Of a stretch of 7,590 nt of DNA, positions 1 to 5,876 are shown in pieces (position 1 is the first letter of the stretch; every line of letters begins with the position of its first letter). The notes under the pieces were generated by a model. That model saw only the letters and a program-made list of their open reading frames with translations. It was not told the origin of the DNA and did no database searches. This DNA comes from Spirochaetaceae bacterium (lineage in GTDB: Bacteria > Spirochaetota > Spirochaetia > DSM-27196 > PWMO01): positions 1-7,590 of the forward strand of contig PWMO01000163.1 of assembly GCA_003558175.1 (NCBI GenBank), read 5' to 3'. Position numbers and translations under genes: made by a program.

Positions 1-79
1 CCGCCAGCAGGAGCAGGAGCGCTGCACGCGAAACACGTGGTTGAGAAGCGAGTCCATCGATTTTCTGGAACGTCATCAT
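1..79 (-). CDS. N-terminal fragment of a putative exported or membrane-anchored protein
   Basis: Reading leftward from two adjacent ATG codons (79-77 and 76-74), the frame stays open to the window edge and gives 26 residues. It begins MMTFQKIDGL, continues with a short Arg-containing stretch (QPRVSR) and then enters a hydrophobic run, AALLLLLA, at the edge. A basic region followed by Leu/Ala-rich sequence is typical of a signal peptide or first membrane helix, so export or membrane anchoring is inferred. The body of the protein lies outside the window, so no family or function can be given. No convincing Shine-Dalgarno sequence precedes either ATG. The gene would be divergent from cysK, with about 165 bp between the two starts. 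With so few codons, a chance open frame is possible. Confidence 0.4.
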   Translation of the reverse strand, partial: MMTFQKIDGLASQPRVSRAALLLLLA

Positions 80-82
80 ACA

Positions 83-111
83 AAAATATGCCGTAGCGAC
101 GGGCGCGGCAA
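83..111 (-). promoter_or_regulatory. Weak candidate promoter for the leftward edge gene
   Basis: On the minus strand TTGCCG (111-106) is followed after 17 bp by TATTTT (88-83), each matching four of six bases of the sigma70 consensus. The start point would fall at or next to the first ATG at 79, giving an almost leaderless message. That agrees with the missing Shine-Dalgarno sequence. The match is modest and could be chance. Confidence 0.2.
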
Positions 112-124
112 TCCCACGCAGCAC

Positions 125-170
125 TTTTTTTTCGCAACCACTTTACAGGGATAGTCAGGTATTGTATGTT
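125..170 (+). promoter_or_regulatory. Candidate sigma70-type promoter of cysK-metY with an upstream T-tract
   Basis: TTTACA at 142-147 (five of six to the -35 consensus) is separated by exactly 17 bp from TATGTT at 165-170 (four of six to the -10). An eight-T run at 125-132 would lie about 45 to 52 bp before the predicted start point near 177, where A/T-rich UP elements sit. The cysK leader would be about 68 nt. The spacing and AT-rich setting in a GC-rich window support it; the -10 box is imperfect. Confidence 0.45.
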
Positions 171-204
171 ATACCCAAGTAACCAAGTTGATTTACTTGG
201 ATAT
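171..204. promoter_or_regulatory. 34-bp inverted repeat at the cysK transcription start, likely operator
   Basis: The left arm ATACCCAAGTAA (171-182) and right arm TTACTTGGATAT (193-204) are complementary at 11 of 12 positions, with an uninterrupted 8-bp core (175-182 with 193-200) and a 10-bp spacer. A third CCAAGT half-site lies in the spacer at 183-188, so CCAAGT is also directly repeated with an 8-bp period. The element begins just after the predicted -10 box and covers the likely start point, where a repressor would block transcription. A sulfur- or cysteine-responsive repressor is a reasonable guess from the genes it precedes, but none is identified here. An RNA hairpin in the leader is less likely, because the predicted start lies inside the left arm. 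Confidence 0.5.
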
Positions 205-235
205 TGCCGAGCGGGAAGAGTTCCGAACGAATGTC

Positions 236-241
236 AGGAAG
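236..241 (+). promoter_or_regulatory. Ribosome binding site that sets the cysK start
   Basis: AGGAAG at 236-241 lies a few bases before ATG 245. No comparable site precedes the upstream in-frame TTG at 188. The protein from ATG 245 begins [13 protein letters not shown], which lines up with the usual cysteine synthase N-terminus (a helix followed by IGxTP), so this site fixes the start. Confidence 0.6.
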
Positions 242-244
242 AAG

Positions 245-1177
245 ATGATTGCATCAATCGCCGGCCTGGTCGGCCGCACGCCCACCATACCTTTGACCCG
301 CCTCGGCGAAGGGTTGCCGGCTCAAGTCTGGCTGAAGCTGGAGGCACGCAACCCGTTTGCCAGCGTGAAGGACCGCATTGGACTCGCCATGATCGAGGCT
401 GCGGAGCTCGACGGTTCAATCCGGCCAGGCGCGACCATCATAGAGGCAACCAGCGGCAATACCGGGATCGCACTGGCCTACCTCGGTGCCGCGAAAGGGT
501 ATCGAGTGGTACTGACCATGCCGGAAACGATGAGCATCGAACGCCGGCGACTGTTGACGGCGTCCGGGGCCGAGCTGGTTCTCACGTCAGGCCAGGAGGG
601 CATGAACGGCGCACTGGCGGCTGCCGACGAGATTGCGCGGCGTACCCCCGGAGCCTATCTGACGCGCCAGTTCGAGAATCCGGCCAACCCGGAGGTACAC
701 TACCGCACCACCGCGGAGGAGATCTGGCGTGACACCGAGGGCCGGGTGGATATCTTTGTTGCCGGCGTCGGAACCGGGGGGACCATAACCGGCGTTTCGC
801 GGCGGCTGCGCGAGTACAAGGCGATGTTCCGCTCGGTGGCGGTGGAGCCGGACTGCTCGGCGGTGCTCTCCGGCGGAAAGCCGGGGCCGCACAAGATCCA
901 GGGCATCGGCGCCGGGTTCATTCCGGCGGTTCTCGATCTCGGCCAGGTGGACGAAGTAATCACCGTGAGCGCGGCGGATGCCACTGCCGCTGCGCGCCGG
1001 CTCGCGCGCCTCGAGGGCGTGCTCGGTGGAATCTCGTCCGGAGCCAACCTTGCGGCGGCGCTGCGGCTCGCTGCACTTGAGCAGAACGCTGGAAAAACGA
1101 TCGTAACTGTGGTCTGTGATACTGGAGAGCGGTACCTCAGTACCTGGCTCTATGAACAATCGGGAGGAGAACAATGA
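245..1177 (+). CDS. cysK: Cysteine synthase (O-acetylserine sulfhydrylase), CysK type
   Basis: This cytoplasmic PLP enzyme of fold type II converts O-acetylserine and sulfide to cysteine and acetate. From ATG 245 it has 310 residues, normal for the family. Visible signatures are GRTP (10-13), NPFASVKDR (36-44) with the PLP-binding lysine at K42, the substrate loop TSGNTG (69-74), the phosphate-binding GTGGT (176-180), SSGAN (264-268) and the C-terminal [10 protein letters not shown] (291-300), where many relatives have PSxGERYLST. There is no C-terminal CBS-domain extension, which argues against a regulated cystathionine beta-synthase, although some short CBS-type enzymes cannot be excluded by eye. 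Its stop overlaps the metY start (ATGA, 1174-1177), so the two are translationally coupled. The promoter and inverted repeat at 125-204 probably control both. An upstream TTG at 188 would add 19 residues but has weaker support. Confidence 0.94.
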   Translation: MIASIAGLVGRTPTIPLTRLGEGLPAQVWLKLEARNPFASVKDRIGLAMIEAAELDGSIRPGATIIEATSGNTGIALAYLGAAKGYRVVLTMPETMSIERRRLLTASGAELVLTSGQEGMNGALAAADEIARRTPGAYLTRQFENPANPEVHYRTTAEEIWRDTEGRVDIFVAGVGTGGTITGVSRRLREYKAMFRSVAVEPDCSAVLSGGKPGPHKIQGIGAGFIPAVLDLGQVDEVITVSAADATAAARRLARLEGVLGGISSGANLAAALRLAALEQNAGKTIVTVVCDTGERYLSTWLYEQSGGEQ

Positions 1178-2454
1178 GCAATCAGAAACTGGAGACGCTG
1201 GCGATTCACGCCGGGGTGCAACGATCGGCGGATAACCCGAGCGCGGCGGTTCCCATCAACCGCACCACCGCCTACAACTTTCAGAGTACCGAGCACGCGG
1301 CAAATCTGTTCGCGCTCAAGGAGCTTGGTTACATCTACACGCGGATTATGAATCCCACCCAGGACGTTCTCGAGCAGCGCATGGCCGCACTGGAGGGTGG
1401 TGCCGCGGCGCTGGCGCTGGCTTCCGGAACTTCGGCGGTGTTCTATTCCATCATCAACATCTGCACCGCCGGCGACGAGATTGTCTCAAGCAGCCACCTC
1501 TACGGCGGCACCTTCACCATGTTCAACGACATCCTGCCCGACTACGGTATTACGGTGCGCTTTGTTGACCCGCTCGACCTTGACGCGATGAAGGCGGCGA
1601 TCAACGAGAAGACCCGTGCGGTCTTCATCGAGACCATCGGCAACCCGGCGCTGAGCGTTCCCGATTTCGAGGCGATCGCTTCACTGGCTCACGATCACCG
1701 TCTGCCGCTGATCGTCGATGCCACCTTCACCACGCCCTACCTGCTGCGAACGATCGACCACGGCGCGGATATCGTGGTCAATTCGCTCACCAAGTGGATC
1801 GGCGGGCACGGAACCGGTATCGGGGGAATTGTTGTTGACGCGGGACGGTTCGACTGGACCGACCCCAAGTTCAAAACGATGAACGAACCGGACAACAGCT
1901 ATCACGGGGTGCGCTTCGCTCACGACCTCGGGCCGTTGAGTCCCATCGCCTACATCCTGCGCATGCGCGTGGTGCCGTTGCGCAACCTGGGCGCGGCAAT
2001 CTCGCCCGACAACGCCTGGATCTTTCTGCAGGGGATGGAGACGCTGGCGCTGCGCATGGAACGCCACAGCCGGAATGCGCTGCGGGTGGCGCAGTTCCTG
2101 CAGCAGCACCCAAACGTAGAGTGGGTGAACTACCCGGGCCTCAGCAGTCACGAAACGCACCAGAACGCCCGCCGCTACCTTACGCAGGGCTACGGAGGTA
2201 TGGTGGTCTTCGGCATCAAGGGAGGGCGGTCCGCCGGTGAGAAGTTCATCAACTCACTGGAGCTGTTTCACCACCTTGCGAACGTCGGTGACGCCAAGAG
2301 CCTGGCGATTCACCCGGCCAGCACCACGCACTCCCAGATGAGCGAGGAGCAGCAACGCGCCGCCGGTGTCCCGCCCGAGATGGTTCGGCTCTCGATTGGG
2401 ATCGAGCACATCGACGACATTCTGGCCGAGCTCGACCGCACCCTGAAGGCGTAG
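1174..2454 (+). CDS. metY: O-acetylhomoserine sulfhydrylase (homocysteine synthase)
   Basis: This cytoplasmic Cys/Met-metabolism PLP enzyme (fold type I) makes homocysteine from O-acetylhomoserine and sulfide, the direct-sulfhydrylation route to methionine. At 426 residues it matches MetY rather than the shorter (about 380-400 aa) cystathionine gamma-synthase and lyase relatives. Motifs seen are [22 protein letters not shown] across 55-76 (family YxRxxNPT), SGTSAV (84-89), SSHLYGGT (106-113), [10 protein letters not shown] (181-190) and [10 protein letters not shown] (204-213) with the PLP lysine at K207. NYPGLSSH and HPASTTHSQ follow near the C-terminus. The long middle insertion after K207 is typical of MetY. 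A strong GGGAGGAG (1162-1169) lies just before the start inside the cysK end, and the ATGA overlap couples the genes. Both enzymes would draw on the same sulfide. Activity on O-acetylserine or O-succinylhomoserine cannot be excluded from sequence. Confidence 0.93.
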   Translation: MSNQKLETLAIHAGVQRSADNPSAAVPINRTTAYNFQSTEHAANLFALKELGYIYTRIMNPTQDVLEQRMAALEGGAAALALASGTSAVFYSIINICTAGDEIVSSSHLYGGTFTMFNDILPDYGITVRFVDPLDLDAMKAAINEKTRAVFIETIGNPALSVPDFEAIASLAHDHRLPLIVDATFTTPYLLRTIDHGADIVVNSLTKWIGGHGTGIGGIVVDAGRFDWTDPKFKTMNEPDNSYHGVRFAHDLGPLSPIAYILRMRVVPLRNLGAAISPDNAWIFLQGMETLALRMERHSRNALRVAQFLQQHPNVEWVNYPGLSSHETHQNARRYLTQGYGGMVVFGIKGGRSAGEKFINSLELFHHLANVGDAKSLAIHPASTTHSQMSEEQQRAAGVPPEMVRLSIGIEHIDDILAELDRTLKA

Positions 2455-2458
2455 GCCT

Positions 2459-2472
2459 GGCCCGCGCGGGCC
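2459..2472. terminator. Perfect GC palindrome after metY, possible terminator stem
   Basis: GGCCCGCGCGGGCC at 2459-2472 is a perfect 14-bp palindrome starting five bases after the metY stop, between convergent genes, and could fold into a GC-only hairpin. No U-tract follows on either strand, so it does not fit a classical intrinsic terminator. It runs into the first 22-bp repeat, so it may only be part of that array. Confidence 0.25.
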
Positions 2473-2552
2473 GCCGAGCCATGTGACGCGGTCCGCCGCG
2501 CCATGTGCCCCGGGCCGCCGCGCCGTGTGACGCGGACCGCCGAGTCAGGTCC
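2465..2552. repeat. Four tandem 22-bp repeats between metY and bpt
   Basis: Units lie at 2465-2486, 2487-2508, 2509-2530 and 2531-2552, exactly 22 bp each with no indels. The consensus is CGCGGnCCGCCG followed by mGCCATGTGA. Units 1 and 2 differ at three positions, unit 3 is close, and unit 4 diverges in its last third. Each unit opens with GCGGnCCGC (CCGGGCCGC in unit 3), which is self-complementary about a central base. GCGGTCCGC of unit 2 is also the exact complement of GCGGACCGC in unit 4, so alternative hairpins can form on either strand. The array fills the convergent gap and its last unit covers the bpt stop codon (2545-2547). A bidirectional termination or mRNA-end function is possible but unproven; a neutral minisatellite is equally possible. 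Confidence 0.85.
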
Positions 2553-3246
2553 CCCAGCTGCGCCATTCGCCGTCGATGAGCAGCTGGTAGGGACGGAAGT
2601 TCGCCTTGTAAGACATAGCCCGGCAGCCGGGTACAAAGAATCCGAAGTAAAGCCAGCGTTTGCCCAGGCGCGAAGCGAAGTCGATCTCACGCATCGCGGA
2701 GTAGACGCCCAGGCTGCGCCAGGAGTGATCGGGGTCAAAGACAAAGTACACGCTCGAGACCCCGTTCGGCAGTAAGTCCACCCAGCCGGCACCAATGAGC
2801 TTGCCGCAGAGGCGGTACTGCATTACCGCCGAGGGAACCGGCGAATGGCACAGAAAGCGCTCGAACGCCTCGCCGGCTTCGGTCTCACTGCTGCGGTCGC
2901 GGTGGCGGGCGCGCTGGTACCGAAGGTAGAGGGCGAAGACTTCATCGTCCGGTTCCGGCTCATGGAACGTAACGCAGACATCGGAGTTCTTTCGGAGCAC
3001 CCGACGCTGTGACTTGCCGGGGCGAAATGTGTCGGCGTCGGTGCGAAGCGGGATACAGAGTGAACAGCCCGGGCAGCTGTTGCGGTAGAGTACCGAACCG
3101 CTGCGGCGCCATCCGCGATGTATCAGGGTCTCGTGGAGGTCGGCGGGCAGTCGTGTGACCGCAAATGCGTGGCTGACCCAGCGGCGTCGCGGAAGATAAG
3201 GGCAAGCCCCCTGGTCTATGGGTTGAAGCACGGCGTTCGGTTCCAT
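2545..3246 (-). CDS. bpt: Leucyl/arginyl-tRNA--protein transferase (Bpt/ATE family)
   Basis: The protein (233 aa) belongs to the R-transferase family, which moves an amino acid from aminoacyl-tRNA to the N-terminus of proteins starting with Asp or Glu. In bacteria this makes N-degrons for ClpS and ClpAP. Seen in sequence are the N-terminal CPYLP (15-19), the cysteine cluster SCPGCSLCIPLR (57-68), FRPGKSQRRVLRKNSD (74-89), NGVSSVYFVFDPD (161-173), SLGVYS (178-183) and the C-terminal CRAMSYKANFRP (208-219). These fit the bacterial Bpt branch, whose characterised member uses Leu-tRNA; Arg specificity cannot be excluded by eye. C15, C58, C61 and C64 are positioned as possible metal or Fe-S ligands (inference). 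The length is normal. The gene stands alone, divergent from the 645-aa gene with a 31-bp gap, and its last codons lie in the fourth 22-bp repeat. The Shine-Dalgarno sequence is weak (AGCGAG). Confidence 0.9.
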   Translation of the reverse strand: MEPNAVLQPIDQGACPYLPRRRWVSHAFAVTRLPADLHETLIHRGWRRSGSVLYRNSCPGCSLCIPLRTDADTFRPGKSQRRVLRKNSDVCVTFHEPEPDDEVFALYLRYQRARHRDRSSETEAGEAFERFLCHSPVPSAVMQYRLCGKLIGAGWVDLLPNGVSSVYFVFDPDHSWRSLGVYSAMREIDFASRLGKRWLYFGFFVPGCRAMSYKANFRPYQLLIDGEWRSWGT

Positions 3247-3277
3247 TCAACTCGCTTTTATCCTATAACAGTATACT
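3247..3277. promoter_or_regulatory. 31-bp AT-rich divergent promoter region
   Basis: Only 31 bp separates the bpt start codon from the start of the 645-aa gene. The stretch is markedly AT-rich. On the plus strand TATAAC (3264-3269) is a good -10 and would start transcription near 3276, next to ATG 3278. A palindrome AGTATACT (3270-3277) gives TATACT on both strands. On the minus strand that -10, with TCGACA at 3300-3295 (five of six to -35, a long 19-bp spacer inside the neighbouring gene), would give bpt a leader of about 17 nt. The two promoters would overlap and compete. No Shine-Dalgarno sequence precedes ATG 3278. Confidence 0.45.
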
Positions 3278-5215
3278 ATGAAGCAACGGCCGGATGTCGA
3301 TCCGCGATGGTCTCCGCAGAACGACTACCAGGAGTTTTCTCGACAGTTTGTCTCTCGGTTGTCGCAGGCGCTGCGCAAGGAATCATGGGGGCGAACGGTG
3401 GTCCAGCTTGCCTGGACTGCCGGCCCGGTGACGTACTTGGCGCTCAACGGCGGGTACTACATCGGCTTTGGAGTCCCGGCGCCGCCGCAGCTGTTTATCT
3501 ACTTTGGCGCATATACCGTGATTGCCGGTCTATTTGCGGTAATGATGCGCGTTGGCTACAATGCGCTGCGGGGCCACGAGCATGAGCGGATGGAGTACGC
3601 GCTCACCGACGTCATGGGCCGCATACCGGAGGTGATCGCCGCCGTTCGTGACCGAAGCCTCGAATACTACGAGGGGGACGATCGCGATCTCCTTGCCGCC
3701 AAATACCTGCTGGACAACGCCGATGCATCCGAGCAGGCGGTACGACAGGCACTTCTTGACCTCACCGGCAACGTGACGCTGGCCGACGCCGCTCGGTCTA
3801 TCGAGGTATTCCGGCGTGCCGGATTGCTGGCCCGGGTGCGCGATCTATCGCTGATGTACACCGACAACCTGGCACAGGCGCTGCCGAGAATCGAGCAGCG
3901 CTCCCCCGCAGTGGCGGAAGAGGTTCGGCGTCGATTTGCCGGGCTTGTACCGCAGAAGCGTCAGGGGAGGGTTCGTACCGAGGGGTTCATCGAGCGCGTG
4001 CTGTCGGCCGGGGAGCAGGACAACTACGATCTCATGGGCCTGACCGATGGGGAGGAGATGCTGACACTGGCGTTTGAGCTTCTGGCAGGGCGCAGTTTCA
4101 CGCTCTTCACGTTGCAGTGGGTCGGCCGGTCGGCGCTGCGCGAAGTAGACCGGCGCCTCGAGCGGTCTCGCAGAGAGTTGCGCGAGGCGATTCACGTGCG
4201 GAACAGCCGGTTGCGGATTCTGGCGGAATATCTGAACGATTCCGAATCGATCCATCGCGTTCCAGCCGCCATCCCGGTCATTCTTGCCGTAGAAGAAGTA
4301 TCGCGTAACGTCGGAAGAGCCGTGTCGGAGGTGTACGGCTCGCTGCAGCATCGCCTGCCCGCATCGACGTCGTCTCGCACATCCGGTGCGCGTTTCTCTG
4401 CCGACGAGGTAGCGTTTTTCCGCACCATGCTCACGCTGTGGGATGCGCTCTACCGGGCCAACGAGCAGGTGCGACGCCGGCGCGCAGCGTACAGTCGCGC
4501 GCTGCGTGAATACGAACGGCGACTGCGCGGTTCGCGGGAGGCACGCGCGATGAAGGTGCTGGCACCGGGCGAGGGTGGCGACGGGGTGCGGCTCGTGCCG
4601 CGAGAGGTGATGCTTTCCGCCCGGGAGCGGATGCGACTCGCGCTGCGTCTGTCCGAGGTGCTGGCCGAAGCCGAGCGGGGCGGTCGCTTTGTTCAGTACC
4701 CGGGCGGCGACGACGATCGTGGCGGTATGAGCCATCTGAGCAGCGATGGCTACAAACACATCGCGGCGGGGGTCGCGATCGCGATCGACCAGGTTTTCTC
4801 ACTGGGAAACAGTGATCTGCAGTCGGCAATTGAACTGTCGGCGGCGGCAAACGTGGGGTCGGTCGAAGCGGGGCTCTCGCGCGATACGAGAATCGGATGG
4901 GGCGTAGCGCTCGTGCGGGAGGTGCGTGAAGACGTGGGAAGAATCGTGGGCAGGCTGGTTTCGAGTCTCGCATACTACCACGGCATGCGCGTCTCCGATG
5001 CGGCCGTTCGCCACCTGGTGGATGGTTTTGGCGCGCCCGAGCCGCTGCTGCGGCGCTACGCGGACGACGAAGCGCCGCACGCTGCAGGACTTCTGCCGGC
5101 CGGGGTGGAGCACCTTTCGCACCAGTTTCTGGACATACGGCCGCTCCCCCGACCGTATCACACCATGCTCGAGCGGATGCAGCGGCGCGTTGACACAACG
5201 TCACGCTCCCGCTAA
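3278..5215 (+). CDS. Unrecognised 645-aa protein with two N-terminal membrane helices
   Basis: I do not recognise this family. After about 38 polar residues there are two hydrophobic segments, roughly 40-63 (containing VVQLAWTAGPVTYLAL) and 71-92 (containing FIYFGAYTVIAGLFAVMM), joined by a short GFGVPAPPQ turn. This suggests a hairpin anchor with both ends in the cytoplasm. The remaining 550 or so residues are soluble, strongly helical in pattern and rich in Arg, Glu and Ala. Coiled-coil-like stretches lie near 285-318, 392-420 and 441-467. A conspicuous segment, DNYDLMGLTDGEEMLTLAFELLAG, spans 248-271, and an acidic glycine-rich linker (GGDDDRGG) lies near 476-483. No enzyme motif, nucleotide-binding loop, HAMP or kinase signature was found. 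Composition and codon use match the neighbours, and the long uninterrupted frame supports a real gene. The start lacks a Shine-Dalgarno sequence and may be leaderless. A 76-bp gap separates it from the TetR gene on the same strand. A scaffold or envelope role is only a guess. Confidence 0.85.
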   Translation: MKQRPDVDPRWSPQNDYQEFSRQFVSRLSQALRKESWGRTVVQLAWTAGPVTYLALNGGYYIGFGVPAPPQLFIYFGAYTVIAGLFAVMMRVGYNALRGHEHERMEYALTDVMGRIPEVIAAVRDRSLEYYEGDDRDLLAAKYLLDNADASEQAVRQALLDLTGNVTLADAARSIEVFRRAGLLARVRDLSLMYTDNLAQALPRIEQRSPAVAEEVRRRFAGLVPQKRQGRVRTEGFIERVLSAGEQDNYDLMGLTDGEEMLTLAFELLAGRSFTLFTLQWVGRSALREVDRRLERSRRELREAIHVRNSRLRILAEYLNDSESIHRVPAAIPVILAVEEVSRNVGRAVSEVYGSLQHRLPASTSSRTSGARFSADEVAFFRTMLTLWDALYRANEQVRRRRAAYSRALREYERRLRGSREARAMKVLAPGEGGDGVRLVPREVMLSARERMRLALRLSEVLAEAERGGRFVQYPGGDDDRGGMSHLSSDGYKHIAAGVAIAIDQVFSLGNSDLQSAIELSAAANVGSVEAGLSRDTRIGWGVALVREVREDVGRIVGRLVSSLAYYHGMRVSDAAVRHLVDGFGAPEPLLRRYADDEAPHAAGLLPAGVEHLSHQFLDIRPLPRPYHTMLERMQRRVDTTSRSR

Positions 5216-5263
5216 TGTGTGCAATCAGCCGGTCAGATGTGGCACGCGTGGTCGCATACACTC

Positions 5264-5286
5264 GACCGGTCTCTGGACCGAAGGGG
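5264..5286 (+). promoter_or_regulatory. TetR-gene leader: palindromes and ribosome binding site
   Basis: GACCGGTC (5264-5271) is an 8-bp palindrome. CGGTC (5267-5271) and GACCG (5276-5280) form a 5-bp inverted repeat with a 4-base spacer, directly before AAGGGG (5281-5286), which is the likely ribosome binding site for ATG 5292. It could be an autoregulatory operator for the TetR protein or an RNA hairpin beside the ribosome site. No clear -35/-10 pair is seen in the 76-bp gap, so the gene may be read from upstream. Confidence 0.3.
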
Positions 5287-5291
5287 TCGTC

Positions 5292-5876
5292 ATGGCGCGC
5301 ACGAAACGCTCCGGGTATCGAGAAAAGATAATCCAGGTCGCTTCCCGGCTGATCAAAGAGAACGGGATCGCCGATACCAGTCTTGCCGATATTGCGCGGG
5401 AAACCGGCATCAGCAAAGGCACTTTGTATTACTACTATCCCTCCAAGGGTGAGCTCATTTTCGACATCAGTGAGCGCCACATGCGGCACATCACCGAGAA
5501 GATCTTCACCTACATTGAACAGAGCCGCGAGGGTCTGCAGCCGGAAGAACTGCTCAAGGTTGTGTTTCGCACGATCATCTCGTCGGAAACGCGGGGTCAC
5601 ATTCACGTCTACCTGATTCAGGACGCGCTCACCGGCAATCCGTCGCTCAAGCAGCGCTTTGTGCAAGCGTACGCCCAGTGGAACTCGCTGATTGAAGAGG
5701 GCTTGCGCAAGATCACCAACAGCGACGAGGACTACTCGACCCTGGCGCGCATCATCCTGCCGCTGATGGACGGGCTCCTGGTTCAGCATCTTCTTGGCGC
5801 GCGCAGTGACTCTCTCGACCCCATCACTCGCTATCTTTCCGCTGCCTGCGGTCCTACTCGCGCGTCATCTCAATGA
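5292..5876 (+). CDS. TetR/AcrR-family transcriptional regulator
   Basis: This cytoplasmic DNA-binding repressor-type protein has 194 residues, a normal TetR size. The N-terminal helix-turn-helix domain spans about 9-55. It includes REKIIQVASRLIKENG (10-25), TSLADIARETGISKGTLYYYYPSKGEL across 29-55 and the recognition helix around ISKGTLYYYY (40-49), the most conserved TetR signature. The C-terminal half (about 60-180) is helical, as expected for a ligand-binding and dimerisation domain, but its ligand cannot be read from sequence. ATG 5292 was chosen because AAGGGG precedes it and because residues encoded upstream in the same frame do not resemble the family. The stop overlaps the rsmE start (ATGA, 5873-5876), so rsmE translation is probably coupled to it. 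Likely targets are its own operon or the adjacent membrane-protein gene (inference). Confidence 0.92.
   Translation: MARTKRSGYREKIIQVASRLIKENGIADTSLADIARETGISKGTLYYYYPSKGELIFDISERHMRHITEKIFTYIEQSREGLQPEELLKVVFRTIISSETRGHIHVYLIQDALTGNPSLKQRFVQAYAQWNSLIEEGLRKITNSDEDYSTLARIILPLMDGLLVQHLLGARSDSLDPITRYLSAACGPTRASSQ

Noticed and set aside
89..132. Hairpin (TGCCG with CGGCA) plus T8 as an intrinsic terminator
   Set aside because: The stem is only 5 bp and the T-run begins 14 bases after it, too far for an intrinsic terminator.
188..244. In-frame TTG start that would add 19 residues to cysK
   Set aside because: The extension overlaps the inverted repeat, has no ribosome site, and is not part of the family; ATG 245 has AGGAAG before it and gives a standard N-terminus.
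80..244. SAM or other sulfur riboswitch in the cysK leader
   Set aside because: The predicted leader is only about 68 nt, with one inverted repeat and no recognisable multi-helix aptamer core or terminator.
166..732. 188-codon open frame on the plus strand
   Set aside because: It is overlapped by cysK in another frame, is Arg/Gly/His-rich and resembles no protein; a shadow frame of GC-rich coding DNA.
2310..2795. 161-codon minus-strand frame across metY, the repeats and bpt
   Set aside because: It is out of frame with two recognised genes; the repeated RxMARR-like peptides come only from translating the 22-bp repeat.
4926..5291. Upstream extension of the TetR frame
   Set aside because: It lies inside the 645-aa gene in another frame and has no regulator-like sequence; ATG 5292 begins the expected helix-turn-helix region.
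4431..5789. 452-codon open frame on the minus strand
   Set aside because: It is antisense to the 645-aa gene and the TetR gene and extremely Arg/Pro/Ala-rich, as expected for an antisense shadow; both sense genes are better supported.
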